From NCBI RefSeq assembly GCF_043789415.1, contig NZ_JBDLLW010000001.1:1488001-1552000 (forward strand): a stretch of 64,000 nt of DNA. The letters are read 5' to 3'. Position numbers and translations under genes: made by a program. The notes beneath the pieces are model-generated. The model worked only from the letters and a program-made list of their open reading frames with translations, had not been told where the DNA came from and did no database searches. The DNA is from Renibacterium sp043789415. Its GTDB lineage: Bacteria > Actinomycetota > Actinomycetes > Actinomycetales > Micrococcaceae. Every line of letters begins with the position of its first letter. The first letter of the stretch is position 1. Of this stretch, positions 25,242 through 34,755 are shown in pieces.

Positions 25242-25631
25242 TGCGCTCTTCCTCCTGAGAATTTCCAGCTCCTTGAATGGGCCACTGGCAAGAATGCTAC
25301 TCTGGTGAGTGATCTGCACGAGCTTGCTCTGCTGCCGAAATCGCGGCAACGCCTGAGCTGGCAGCAGATCAAGAGTCCTTTTCTGAACGGAGTATGAGCA
25401 TGCGAATCGCTGCCATAGTGAGCGAGGTGCTGGCCTTGCAGGCCTGTTTCGCTTCGAGCTCCGCGTCGAGGATCCGCTGAACCCTTCGGTAATCTTCAGT
25501 CAGTCGTCGACGCCTTGAGCCCTTAGCGTGAACCGGCTATTTTGTGCTGCACTCATTGAGTATGTCGGTCTCGCTTCACTGACTAGAAATCTCGGCTGTT
25601 TCACAAAGTTCAGCTGATTGAAGGATTCGAC
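25242..25631. other. 390-base intergenic region with one small open frame
   Basis: No recognised gene. A 28-codon frame at 25394-25480 on the plus strand (MSMRIAAIVSEVLALQACFASSSASRIR) has a CGGAG just before its ATG and could be a small peptide or a remnant; it has no known similarity that I can recall. The rest should contain divergent promoters for the alcohol dehydrogenase and the FBP gene. Confidence 0.35.
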
Positions 25632-26123
25632 ATGCAAAATTACACTCAAGAACAGATCCGGCGCAGCTTCATCAATGCCTCTCGCAGCGAAGTCAAAGCG
25701 ATCAACTTCCCGGCCGACTTCGAACAGACTGACTGGGAGAACCTGGACTACTTGGGCTGGCGAGATGCCAAGATGCCACAGCGCGGCTATTTGATCTACC
25801 CGACCCCGGAAGGGTTGATCGGACTGCTACTGCGCGCTACCGAAGGGGGCAGCGGCAAGCTCCGCAAAGTACTCTGCGATCTGTGCCGCGACGTCCGCTG
25901 TGAGGCGGTGGTCTATCTCTACGTCGCTCGGCGGACAGGCGCTGCAGGTCGTAATGGGAACACCGTGGGAACTCTGATCTGCGCCGATTTTCAATGCTCG
26001 GCCAATGTCCGCTTCGAGCTTCCCAGCAGAGCCGAGCACCTCGACTGGCCGACCATCAGAGAACGTCAGATCTCCGGGCTGTGCGAAAGAATTGAGCTGT
26101 TCATCAGCCGAGTACGAAGCTGA
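25632..26123 (+). CDS. FBP-domain protein (EF-G-binding treble-clef zinc finger)
   Basis: Protein of 163 residues resembling the C-terminal treble-clef zinc-finger domain of FusB/FBP proteins, which bind elongation factor G; FusB-type members free EF-G from fusidic acid-stalled ribosomes. The putative zinc ligands are Cys82, Cys85, Cys117 and Cys122 (CDLC and CADFQC). Flanking phrases DYLGWRDAKMPQRGYLIY and GRNGNTVGTLICADF are typical of actinobacterial FBP-domain proteins. A role in ribosome recycling or antibiotic tolerance is a family-based inference. AAGGA precedes the start. It is convergent with the MalY-like gene, 6 bases apart. Confidence 0.85.
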   Translation: MQNYTQEQIRRSFINASRSEVKAINFPADFEQTDWENLDYLGWRDAKMPQRGYLIYPTPEGLIGLLLRATEGGSGKLRKVLCDLCRDVRCEAVVYLYVARRTGAAGRNGNTVGTLICADFQCSANVRFELPSRAEHLDWPTIRERQISGLCERIELFISRVRS

Positions 26124-26129
26124 AGAATC

Positions 26130-27284
26130 TCAAAGCGCGGAAAGCAGGGCTTTCACACCCTGCTCAAGCAGGCTCGCGGTGGTACCGAAATTGAATCTGG
26201 CAAAGCCTGTTCCGATCTCACCGCAGGCCTTTCCATCCACCATGGCCACTTTGGCCTCCCGCAGAAAGTACTCTGCGGGGCTCTCTTCGCGACCGCCCAA
26301 CGGCAGGGCGCGGAAATCCAGCCAGGCCAGATAGGTGGCTTGCGGTGGAACGGCTCGCAAGCCCGGCACAGCGGCGAGCGCCTTGAAGAGGTAGTCCCGG
26401 TTGGACGCAAGCTGCACCAGCAAAGCGTCCAGCCAGGGGCCACCTGCTCGATAGGCCGCTTCCGAGGCGATGATGCCGAGCGAGGACACCCCGTGCATTC
26501 GCACCTCCGGGAGCTTGTCCCAGGCCGAGCGGTCGGCCTCGGTATGCAGGATCGCCTGGGCGCAACAGAGACCGGGGAGGTTCCAAGCCTTGGAACTGGA
26601 CACCAAAGTCACCGAATGCGCCGCAGCGGTCTCGCTCACCGATGCATAAGGTATGTGTTTGCCCTGGTAGACCAACGGTGCATGGATCTCATCGGAGATG
26701 ACTCGTCCGCCGTGCCGGTCAACGACCTGCGCGATCTGGTTCAGTTCGGTCTCGCTGAAAACCTTGCCCAGCGGGTTGTGCGGGTTAGTCAGCACCAGTG
26801 AGCGCCCACCGCGCAGAAAAGCCGCTTCCAAGGCCTCGAGGTCGAGCGCCCAGCCATCGCCGCTCCGCAGAATCGGTACCTCAAGACGTTCCCGCCCCAT
26901 CAACTCAATGAGTTCGGAAAAGGGCATGTAGGCGGGCACCGGCAGAATCACCGGGCTACCCGGTGGGCTGAAAGCATCGATGGCCAGCTCCGCGCCGCGC
27001 AGCACCTCCGGCGTCGTCCGCACGCTCTCCGGGTCGAAGGACCAGCCGTACCGCCGCTCGCTGAAGCCCGCGAGAGCTACTGCCAGCTCTGGCTGAGCAG
27101 ACGGCGGATAACCGAACATCTCCCGCCCCACAGCCTGTTGCAGAGCACTAGTCACCACTTCCGCGGCGGGAAAATCCATCTCCGCCACCCACGCCGGAAA
27201 GACGTCAGTGGGATACGCGTTCCATTTAATGCCACCACGGATTCGCAAAGACGTCGGCGTCGGCGAAGAGAAATCGAAGCTCAT
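26130..27284 (-). CDS. MalY/PatB-like PLP-dependent aminotransferase or C-S lyase
   Basis: Fold-type I PLP enzyme of 384 residues. The phrases VFPAWVAEMDFPAAEVV near the N terminus, NPHNPLG (167-173), ISDEIHAPLVY and the PLP-binding Lys232 in SSSKAWNLPGL define the MalY/PatB branch, whose members cleave cystathionine or cysteine conjugates (beta C-S lyase) and sometimes have regulatory roles. Physiological substrate unknown. Confidence 0.9.
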   Translation of the reverse strand: MSFDFSSPTPTSLRIRGGIKWNAYPTDVFPAWVAEMDFPAAEVVTSALQQAVGREMFGYPPSAQPELAVALAGFSERRYGWSFDPESVRTTPEVLRGAELAIDAFSPPGSPVILPVPAYMPFSELIELMGRERLEVPILRSGDGWALDLEALEAAFLRGGRSLVLTNPHNPLGKVFSETELNQIAQVVDRHGGRVISDEIHAPLVYQGKHIPYASVSETAAAHSVTLVSSSKAWNLPGLCCAQAILHTEADRSAWDKLPEVRMHGVSSLGIIASEAAYRAGGPWLDALLVQLASNRDYLFKALAAVPGLRAVPPQATYLAWLDFRALPLGGREESPAEYFLREAKVAMVDGKACGEIGTGFARFNFGTTASLLEQGVKALLSAL

Positions 27285-27325
27285 TCAGGCCATCTTACGG
27301 GCCACTCTGGAACTTCCGTCAGTGC

Positions 27326-27889
27326 TTAGCCCTTCGGCAGCAAGCTGGACCAGTTAAAAGGCGCGGGCTTCCTGGTACCCGGAAGCGAAACATCCGAACG
27401 CCAGCCGTGCAGCCACTCCGGCAGCACCAGATCGGCGGGTGGCTGACCGATCACTTCGAAGAGCTCCTGGTTGGTCACGGGCTTACCACCGCCCACCACC
27501 CGCATCGCCATAAAGGCCCTGACATAGATCTCGCCGCTGACTACCATGCACTGCTCGAAGTACATCGCCCGATCATCGAAGCCGATCAGCCGGGATTCCA
27601 TGGTGTAGCGCTGCCACATCTTGAGGGATTTGCGGAAGGAGATCGTCTCCGCGCTCATCACCGGCCTCCAGCCCTTCTGCTGGAGCTTTTTCCAGATGCC
27701 CGAGCGAATCATCAGATCAACCCGGCCCAGGTCCATCAGCGAAAAGTACCTACCATTATTGACATGCCCGTAGAGGTCGATATCAGCGGGCCAGGCTCGC
27801 AGCTTGATCGAGGAATGTCCCCATAGGCTCAGCGGAGTGCGGCGATAGGAGAGAAAGAGGTGCAGGAGGGTCCTGAAGAGCAAGTGCAT
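27326..27889 (-). CDS. Thioesterase-like hotdog protein
   Basis: Putative acyl-CoA thioesterase of 187 residues. The stretch DIDLYGHVNNGRYFSLMDLGRVDLMIRSG is the catalytic hotdog motif; RPVMSAETISFRKSLKMWQRYTMESRLIGFD continues the fold as in THEM6-like proteins. An N-terminal hydrophobic stretch (LLFRTLLHLFLSY) may dock it on the membrane. It is the second thioesterase in the window, but unlike the first it has no dehydrogenase beside it. Confidence 0.82.
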   Translation of the reverse strand: MHLLFRTLLHLFLSYRRTPLSLWGHSSIKLRAWPADIDLYGHVNNGRYFSLMDLGRVDLMIRSGIWKKLQQKGWRPVMSAETISFRKSLKMWQRYTMESRLIGFDDRAMYFEQCMVVSGEIYVRAFMAMRVVGGGKPVTNQELFEVIGQPPADLVLPEWLHGWRSDVSLPGTRKPAPFNWSSLLPKG

Positions 27890-28012
27890 GAGGCTATGTT
27901 ACTGAGTAGTAGTAAAAAGTGCAGCACCCTCCCTGCCCCGCCGTTAGGGTGCTGAGTTTCCTCGGCGCTCAAAGCACTGCAAATTTTCGTCAGAACGCCT
28001 AAGCTCGAAGAC

Positions 28013-29455
28013 ATGGCTGAGCAGCAGAGCGTATCAGAAAAAGAATCCGTCGAGCCCGAGGTGAGCGACGACTTCGTCAGTCGGGAGCACGAGCTGGACG
28101 GCCTGCACTACACCTCGACGGCTGGTCGGCTGGTGCTCCGCATAGAGGAGAGCAAAGACGGCAAGAACGAGGGTTTCAAGGCTAAAGCGGAGATCTTCGT
28201 GACCTCCTATATTGCCGAATCCGAGCAGAACAGGCCGGTGGTCTTTGCCTTCAACGGAGGCCCAGGATCAAGCTCTGTCTGGCTACACCTGGGCTTGCTC
28301 GGCCCTCGCCTGGTCGATTCTGGCGACGTCGGCGCGCTGACCCCGCCGCCTTACGGTCTGCTGGACAACCACGACAGCATTCTCAAGCACGCCGATCTGG
28401 TGATGATCGACCCGGTGAGCACAGGTTTTTCCCGGGTGGTCAAGGGCGGCAAGGACGATGAATTCCACGCTTTCGTTGAAGACCGCGATCTAGTCGCCGA
28501 GGTGATCAGGCTCTGGACCACCCGGAACAACCGCTGGCTCTCCGCCAAGTACCTGGTCGGCGAGTCCTACGGCACGCTACGAGCGGTGGCCGTGGCGGCC
28601 AGGCTCTTTGACACCTATGGCATGGCGGTCAATGGCCTGGGGTTGATCTCCACGGTCCTCAATATGTCCACTCTGGACTTCGCCCCGGGCTCCGACGTCC
28701 CGTACGCGCTGCATGTTCCGACGTATGCCGCGATCGCGCATTTCCACGGCCGTCATCCGGGTCGCGAGCTCAGAGAGGTGGTGGCCGAGGCCGAGGAGTT
28801 CGCCGCCAAGGACTTCGGTTATGCGCTCAGCCAGGGTTCCAGGTTGGACCAGGCCACCTACGACGACGTCGTCCGCAAACTCGCCGCTCTCACCACACTG
28901 AGCGAAGACTTCGTGCGGCGCAGCGATCTGCGCTGGGACTACTCTGAGTTCTCAGCCGAGCTCTTGCGCGAGAAGGGCCTCACCGTGGGCCGGATCGATG
29001 GCCGCTTCACCCAGCTGAACCTGCGAGGTCAAGCCTCGATCAATTGGGATGACCCCTCGCTCAACGCGATCAACGGCCCGTATGCCGCAGCTGTGAATCA
29101 CTACATCCGTTCCGAGCTGGGCTATCACAACGACCTGCCCTACGAGATCCTGACCGGACGAGTGCAACCCTGGAGCTACAAGACCTTCGAGGGCAGGCCG
29201 ATCGAGGTCACCGAGGATCTGGAAAGACTGCTCAACTACAATCAGGACCTGCGGGTGCACGTGGACTACGGCTATCACGACGGCGCCACTCCGCATTTCG
29301 CTGCGGAATATGTCTGGGCTCATCTGAAGATCAGCCCGGAGGCCCGTGCGCGGTTCAGCCATCACTATCACCAGGCGGGTCACATGATGTATTTGAACCC
29401 GCAGTGCCGCCAGGATCAGCTCGCAGCACTCGCGGAGTTCGTCCAGAATCAGTAG
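28013..29455 (+). CDS. S10-family serine carboxypeptidase
   Basis: Serine carboxypeptidase homologue of 480 residues. The oxyanion motif NGGPGSSS (81-88), catalytic Ser185 in GESYG, the Asp-containing DYGYHDGATP near residue 420 and His in AGHMMY near 456 make a complete S10 triad. There is no signal peptide or membrane segment, so it is probably cytoplasmic, which differs from the secreted or vacuolar eukaryotic enzymes. The natural peptide substrate is unknown. Confidence 0.9.
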   Translation: MAEQQSVSEKESVEPEVSDDFVSREHELDGLHYTSTAGRLVLRIEESKDGKNEGFKAKAEIFVTSYIAESEQNRPVVFAFNGGPGSSSVWLHLGLLGPRLVDSGDVGALTPPPYGLLDNHDSILKHADLVMIDPVSTGFSRVVKGGKDDEFHAFVEDRDLVAEVIRLWTTRNNRWLSAKYLVGESYGTLRAVAVAARLFDTYGMAVNGLGLISTVLNMSTLDFAPGSDVPYALHVPTYAAIAHFHGRHPGRELREVVAEAEEFAAKDFGYALSQGSRLDQATYDDVVRKLAALTTLSEDFVRRSDLRWDYSEFSAELLREKGLTVGRIDGRFTQLNLRGQASINWDDPSLNAINGPYAAAVNHYIRSELGYHNDLPYEILTGRVQPWSYKTFEGRPIEVTEDLERLLNYNQDLRVHVDYGYHDGATPHFAAEYVWAHLKISPEARARFSHHYHQAGHMMYLNPQCRQDQLAALAEFVQNQ

Positions 29456-29516
29456 CCGGCTAGGCCCGGTTGACCCACGGCACTTGGCCCACGGCGCAGC
29501 CTCGCGACCGGCGTCC

Positions 29517-30788
29517 CTAGTTCACGCCCTTGATCTTCACGACGAAGACCGCACCGAGCAGACCGATCACTCCAGCCACGATATAGAGCGTGAGGTAGCC
29601 GCCGAGATAAGCCACGAAGGGGAAAGCGATCAATGGCGCCAGAACCTGAGGAAGTGAATTCGCCACATTGATCACGCCCAGGTCCCTGCCCCTGCTCACC
29701 GCTGCCGGAAGCACCTGGGTCAGCAGAGCCATATCCACCGCCAAATAGGCGCCATAGCCGATGCCGAGAATCGCGGCACCGACAATGGCTCCGGTCCACG
29801 TGGGGAAGAACGCGAGCACCAAAGAGGCCACAGCGATCACCGCCGAGGAGGCGATGACGAAAGGCTTGCGGCGCCCCACCCTATCCGTCCAGGCTCCGCC
29901 GATGGCCGCGGTGACAATGGTCAGAATCGCGTAGATACCGGTGAGCACCAGCACTCCAAAAGCCGGGTCGGCGTAGCCGACCTCGTCCGTCAGGAAGAAC
30001 AAGAGGTAAAGAGTGCAAATGTGATTACCCAGCTGGACCAGGAACCTGGTGAGCCAGGCCCAGCCGAAATCCGGGTACTTCCGGGGGCTGATCCAGAATC
30101 CGCTCAGGAACCCCCGCCAGGAAAAGGCGGGGCGGTCTGCTTTACTGAGCTTTTCATCGGATCCCCGCAGCACATAGAGCAGAACCCCGAGCAGCAGAGC
30201 CACCGCGCAGATCAGATAACCGAGAGCGAAATTCCGTCCGGCAACCGCTCCGATTCCTGCTCCCACCAGGATTCCTGCCACGGTGCCCATCGAAAACAGT
30301 CCGCCGATCACGCCACGTTGCGGCACCGGGACTCGATCCGGAACAGCCGCCGTGATAGCAGCCAATGCGCCATTGCAACCGAGCTGCACCAGGCACCACA
30401 GCAGGGTCATCGCCGCGACGCTCGGCGCCACAGTCAAACCGAGTAAGGCGATCATGCCCAGCACCGCGCCGATGAAGACCCAGGGCACCCGGCGTCCGAA
30501 CCGTGAGGTCGTGCTATCCGAGAAAGCTCCGAACAGGGGGTTTGCCACCAGCGAGACAGCGGCTCCGGCCCCGGTCACCAAAGCCAGAATCGCCTCTTTC
30601 TGGCCTTCGTCGAAAGACGCGGCCTGAGTGCCGAGCAGTACCTGAATTGGACCAAAAAACGCTGCGTTGATCCCGACGTTGACCAGCACCACAGCAGTGG
30701 TCCACAGCGGACCGACCCGCAAGCGCGGCTCGGCGAGCGCCGGGGGAAGCGCCGCAAGATCATCGGCACTAGCTTGATACTGTGTCAT
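29517..30788 (-). CDS. MFS transporter
   Basis: Membrane transporter of 423 residues with about 12 hydrophobic segments. The loop motif ADSTTSRFGRRVPWVFIG-like (GAFSDSTTSRFGRR) after helix 2 and GGAWTDRVGRRKPFV after helix 8 are the MFS A-motifs. The halves and the central loop of charged residues (SDEKLSKADRPAF) resemble sugar or glycoside transporters of the GPH-like or SLC45-like type, but substrate assignment is not possible. It is convergent with the carboxypeptidase gene. Confidence 0.85.
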   Translation of the reverse strand: MTQYQASADDLAALPPALAEPRLRVGPLWTTAVVLVNVGINAAFFGPIQVLLGTQAASFDEGQKEAILALVTGAGAAVSLVANPLFGAFSDSTTSRFGRRVPWVFIGAVLGMIALLGLTVAPSVAAMTLLWCLVQLGCNGALAAITAAVPDRVPVPQRGVIGGLFSMGTVAGILVGAGIGAVAGRNFALGYLICAVALLLGVLLYVLRGSDEKLSKADRPAFSWRGFLSGFWISPRKYPDFGWAWLTRFLVQLGNHICTLYLLFFLTDEVGYADPAFGVLVLTGIYAILTIVTAAIGGAWTDRVGRRKPFVIASSAVIAVASLVLAFFPTWTGAIVGAAILGIGYGAYLAVDMALLTQVLPAAVSRGRDLGVINVANSLPQVLAPLIAFPFVAYLGGYLTLYIVAGVIGLLGAVFVVKIKGVN

Positions 30789-30899
30789 GGCCCTTTGTCT
30801 CTGTGCGTTCCTGTGTACTGCGCCAAAGCCTCACTGTGGGGAAATCGGCCCGGTAACGTTGACTTAGCCTATCGAATCCACAGTTGAAAGGAGAGCGCC

Positions 30900-31604
30900 G
30901 TGCGGATACCGATTATTCTCGGTCACCGAACGCGCCTCGCCCTGTCGCTCGGCTGCGTCTTGCTACTCGCTGCCTGCGCTCCCGATCCAGCTGCTTCCGA
31001 CGGCGGCTGGGCGCCATTCGGTGATGCCTCGGGCAATCCATCTGCCAGTCCGTCCGCCAGTGTCAAGGACCGCAAAGGGACCGATAACTCACCGGCCACG
31101 CCGCGCAGTGACTTCACCTTGCCCTCTTCCTCAGGAACCATCAGACCCGATGCCACGGGGATGCTGCAGAAGAAAGTGGGAGAGCTGGCTGGCGTGGTGG
31201 CCAGCGAGAACTCCGGCGTCCGATTGGTCAACTTCAGCGTCGCCTCGATCAAGGCTGACTACCATTGCGAAGTGCCCGGCACCGTGAAGCCCGCCAATGG
31301 GCATTTCATCGCCGTGGAGCTGTGGATCGAAACCACCGCGGAACTCGCCAATTCAAAGGACCCGTACTTCGGCGTCAGTGCCAAGGACTTCGATCTGCAA
31401 GCCCCCGATGGCACCCAGGTCACCTCACCCCTGGATACCTACCCGGCCCACGCCTGTCTGGACAACGGCCTGGGACTTCCCGCGAAGATCCCGCCGTCCC
31501 AACGAATCCGAGGATTGTTGGTACTCGATTCACCGATCAACTCGGGCGCGCTCATCCTCTCGCAGAAGAACACCGAAGGGCCGGGCTGGATCTGGCGGTT
31601 CTGA
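30900..31604 (+). CDS. Lipoprotein with a DUF4352-like C-terminal domain
   Basis: Lipid-anchored protein of 234 residues starting with GTG after an AAAGGAGAG ribosome binding site. The signal ends LLLAACAP (Cys26), followed by a Ser/Pro/Thr-rich linker of about 60 residues. The folded part (VRLVNFSVASIKADYHCEV, GHFIAVELWIETTAEL, RIRGLLVLDSP) looks like the immunoglobulin-like DUF4352 domain found in many Gram-positive lipoproteins. Function unknown. Confidence 0.75.
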   Translation: MRIPIILGHRTRLALSLGCVLLLAACAPDPAASDGGWAPFGDASGNPSASPSASVKDRKGTDNSPATPRSDFTLPSSSGTIRPDATGMLQKKVGELAGVVASENSGVRLVNFSVASIKADYHCEVPGTVKPANGHFIAVELWIETTAELANSKDPYFGVSAKDFDLQAPDGTQVTSPLDTYPAHACLDNGLGLPAKIPPSQRIRGLLVLDSPINSGALILSQKNTEGPGWIWRF

Positions 31605-31799
31605 AAAGTTTCTGAGCCCTTCCGATCGGCTCCGGCAACGGCGTCTCCGGCGAGACTTTCAAAAATTTAACGCGGGATGCGGTAAAGATCACTTTATTTT
31701 TAACGACAAGCAGCCACTCCAGGCATATACTTGTTTCACGAAAGCAACTAATTTTACGGGTACCGGGGGTATCCCTGAGCTCAGACACGGAGCAAAACT

Positions 31800-33491
31800 A
31801 TGTCACATGCGATGACATCAACATCGAGCAAGCGACGAATGCCAGAGGCTGGACAGGCCTACACCCACCGGCAGATCATGACCGTTCTGGTCGGTCTGCT
31901 GCTGGGTATGTTCCTCGCCGCCCTGGATCAGACCATCGTCTCCAGTTCCATTTACACCATTTCCAATGACCTCAATGGGCTCTCCCTGCAGGCCTGGGCC
32001 ACCACCGCCTATTTGATCACTTCCACGGTGAGTACCCCGCTGTACGGCAAGCTTTCCGACATCTTCGGCCGCCGCCCGCTCTATGTGATTGCGATCAGCA
32101 TCTTCCTGGCTGGCTCGATTTACGCGGGCTTCGTGCACTCGATGGGCGAGTTGGCCTTTGCCCGTGGCATCCAGGGTCTGGGTGCTGGCGGCCTGATGTC
32201 CCTCGGCCTTGCCATCATCGGCGATATCGTGCCGCTCAAGGATCGCGGAAAGTACCAGGGCTACTTCATGTCCGTCTTCGGTATCTCCTCGGTGCTCGGC
32301 CCGGTGGTCGGCGGCTTCTTCGCCGGATCTTCGCAGATCCTCTGGCTCGAAGGCTGGCGCTGGGTGTTCCTGATCAATGTGCCGATCGCCTTGGCCGCCC
32401 TCGTGGTGGTCTGGATCTTCCTGCATCTGCCCAAGAAAGAGGGAATTCGGCAGAAGGTCGACTACTGGGGAGCCGCGAGCATCACACTGGCTCTCGTGCC
32501 CTTGCTGATCATCGCCGAGCAGGGCCGCGAATGGGGCTGGACCTCGGGTGCCGCTTTCCTCTGCTACGGCTTGGGCGCACTCGGCATCGTGGCGTTCATC
32601 CTGGCGGAGAAGATGGCCGGCGACTCAGCCCTGATCCCCCTGCGGTTCTTCAAGATTCCGGCTTTCGGGGTGTCCGCCTTGCTGAACTTCATCATCGGCA
32701 TCGGCATGTTCGGTGCGATCGCCATGCTGCCGATGTATTTGCAGCTTGTCGCGGGTTTGACGCCGACCGAGGCTGGACTGCTGATGATCACCTTCACGGT
32801 GGGCATTTTGGCCGGCTCGATCACCAGCGGACAGGTCATCTCGAAAACCGGCACCTACCGGATCTTCCCGATCCTGGGCACCTTGATTCTGGCTGTTTCC
32901 GCACTGGCCATGGGTTTGCTGCTGGGAGTGGACACCTCCCTGCTGGTTCCGGGCGGGATCGCCATCGCCTTCGGCCTCGGCCTCGGCTTCTGCATGCAGC
33001 CCCTCACGCTGTCCATGCAGTTCGCGGTGCCGCCGAAGGATATGGGCGTGGCGACGTCGACCGCTACCTTCTTCCGCTCGATGGGCGGCACCGTGGGCAC
33101 CGCGGTGTTCATCTCGATGCTCTTCTCCACCGCACAGGACAAGATCGCCACCCTACTGGGTGATGCGATGAAGAACCCGAGTTATGCGGGCATGTTCAAG
33201 GATCCCGCCATTGTGCAGAATCCCGATAATAAGGGCTTCCTGGACTTCATCAAGAACGCGCAGAGCGGTGGCAGCAGCAATCTGAATGACACTTCCTGGT
33301 TGCATGACGCAAATAAGGATCTCACTCAGCCGATCCGAGACGGCTTCGCCCAGTCAATCGACTTGGTGATGCTGAGCGCGGCGATCCTGGTCGCCGTCGC
33401 CTTCCTGGTGACCTTCTTCTTGCCCAAGAAGAAGATCACCGATCCGAAGGAAGCAGCAGCCGCTCAAGAAGAAGCGGCCGTAGCTCTCTAG
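31800..33491 (+). CDS. MFS multidrug exporter, DHA2 (EmrB/QacA) family
   Basis: Proton-driven exporter of 563 residues with about 14 membrane segments. Diagnostic phrases are LAALDQTIVSSSIYTISNDL (helix 1), STPLYGKLSDIFGRRPLYV (motif A) and GYFMSVFGISSVLGPVVGGFF (motif C of drug antiporters). The tail is lysine- and alanine-rich. A CGGAG lies 8 bases before the ATG. The 195-base upstream region is AT-rich and should hold its promoter; no regulator gene adjoins. It overlaps the following convergent oxidoreductase by 4 bases. Confidence 0.9.
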   Translation: MSHAMTSTSSKRRMPEAGQAYTHRQIMTVLVGLLLGMFLAALDQTIVSSSIYTISNDLNGLSLQAWATTAYLITSTVSTPLYGKLSDIFGRRPLYVIAISIFLAGSIYAGFVHSMGELAFARGIQGLGAGGLMSLGLAIIGDIVPLKDRGKYQGYFMSVFGISSVLGPVVGGFFAGSSQILWLEGWRWVFLINVPIALAALVVVWIFLHLPKKEGIRQKVDYWGAASITLALVPLLIIAEQGREWGWTSGAAFLCYGLGALGIVAFILAEKMAGDSALIPLRFFKIPAFGVSALLNFIIGIGMFGAIAMLPMYLQLVAGLTPTEAGLLMITFTVGILAGSITSGQVISKTGTYRIFPILGTLILAVSALAMGLLLGVDTSLLVPGGIAIAFGLGLGFCMQPLTLSMQFAVPPKDMGVATSTATFFRSMGGTVGTAVFISMLFSTAQDKIATLLGDAMKNPSYAGMFKDPAIVQNPDNKGFLDFIKNAQSGGSSNLNDTSWLHDANKDLTQPIRDGFAQSIDLVMLSAAILVAVAFLVTFFLPKKKITDPKEAAAAQEEAAVAL

Positions 33492-34561
33492 AAACCGTTC
33501 TGGGCTCGGACTTCTTCAATAACCCGAAGCGCCGCCACCGCGTCGAGAGGATCGACCGGGGGCGGCGTTCCGGTTTTAAGGGATTGCGCCAGCAGCGCAT
33601 AAAAAGCCGGGAAGTCACCCCGTTCGGTCTCGATCCTGCGAGTCTCACCGGTCCTGCCCAGCAAGCCCCAGCTCTCTTCGGGGTCAACACCGTATCGCTC
33701 GTCGCCGGGCAGGATCCCGTCAATGATCTGCGCTTCCTGAAGATCGCCGTGCTCCTTGAGGTAACCAGCTTCGCTACCGAGCACCCGGAGCCGCGGGGCG
33801 AATTGAGCCACTGAGAGATTCATACTCAGATGAGATCGCACACCGTTGGCGTGGTGCAGGGCAATGAAGACGTCATCGTCACTGGGTTCCTGCGCACGGC
33901 GCGCATTCAGCTCTCCGTAGACGTGCTGCACCGGGCCAAACAGCAGTAGGGCTTGATCAATCAAATGAGTGCCCAGATCGAAGAGGATTCCGCCACCGGC
34001 TTTAGCCTCGGCCTTCCAGCCCTTGCTAATCGTTGGTGCCCAGCGCTCCATGCTCGATTCAAAGCGATAGACCTCGCCCAGGGCACCTTGTGCGAGCAGT
34101 TTCTGCAAGGTGAGGAACTCGCCGTCCCAGCGTCGATTTTGAAATACCGTGAGAAGCTTGCCGAGGCGTTCCGCCTTGGCAATGAGTTCCAAGCCCTCAG
34201 CGCTAGTGGGCGTGAAGGGCTTATCCACTACGACCGAGCTGCCAGCTTCGAGCGCGGCCGAGGCCAAACGGACATGGGTCTCCGGCGGAGTGGCCAGGAC
34301 GACCAGATCGAGCTCTGCGAAGGGCAGTTCCTCAAAGGAGGCCACGGCTTTAGTCCCGGGGTACCTGGAACTGAGCTCGGCCTGCTTCTGCGGATCGCTC
34401 GTCACGATCGAGTGCAGCCGGAAATCAGGATCGGCCGCGATGGCGGGAGCGTGGAAGACGCTGCCCGCTAAGCCGTAACCGACAAGGGCGATATTGATCG
34501 CCTGTCCGGACGGCAGGGGTGAGACACGTTTGGTTGGCTGCTCGAGCAGCGGATCAGTCAT
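33488..34561 (-). CDS. Gfo/Idh/MocA-family oxidoreductase
   Basis: NAD(P)-dependent oxidoreductase of 357 residues. The N-terminal Rossmann motif is ALVGYGLAGSVFHAPAI (residues 25-41), followed by LVVLATPPETHVRLA and VDKPFTPTSAEG, where the EKP-like motif has become DKP. The C-terminal domain contains GGGILFDLGTHLIDQALLLFG with the substrate-site GTHLID. Family members act on sugars, inositol or related compounds; the substrate is unknown. Confidence 0.9.
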   Translation of the reverse strand: MTDPLLEQPTKRVSPLPSGQAINIALVGYGLAGSVFHAPAIAADPDFRLHSIVTSDPQKQAELSSRYPGTKAVASFEELPFAELDLVVLATPPETHVRLASAALEAGSSVVVDKPFTPTSAEGLELIAKAERLGKLLTVFQNRRWDGEFLTLQKLLAQGALGEVYRFESSMERWAPTISKGWKAEAKAGGGILFDLGTHLIDQALLLFGPVQHVYGELNARRAQEPSDDDVFIALHHANGVRSHLSMNLSVAQFAPRLRVLGSEAGYLKEHGDLQEAQIIDGILPGDERYGVDPEESWGLLGRTGETRRIETERGDFPAFYALLAQSLKTGTPPPVDPLDAVAALRVIEEVRAQNGF

Positions 34562-34755
34562 GAATCGACCCTATTCTGAGCAGCACGATTTAAGCCAGTC
34601 GCCGCGGATCTTTTCGCGATCGTTGCTCTTGTGCCCGCAATGCTCAGCAGAAGCAGAGCTCAGTATGGGTTCTCAACTGAGTCCCAGCTTGGAATTGACC
34701 CGGAATTACCGCCTAGATATTGCTCAATGCAATATTCCAATGTTTGGCTAAAACT

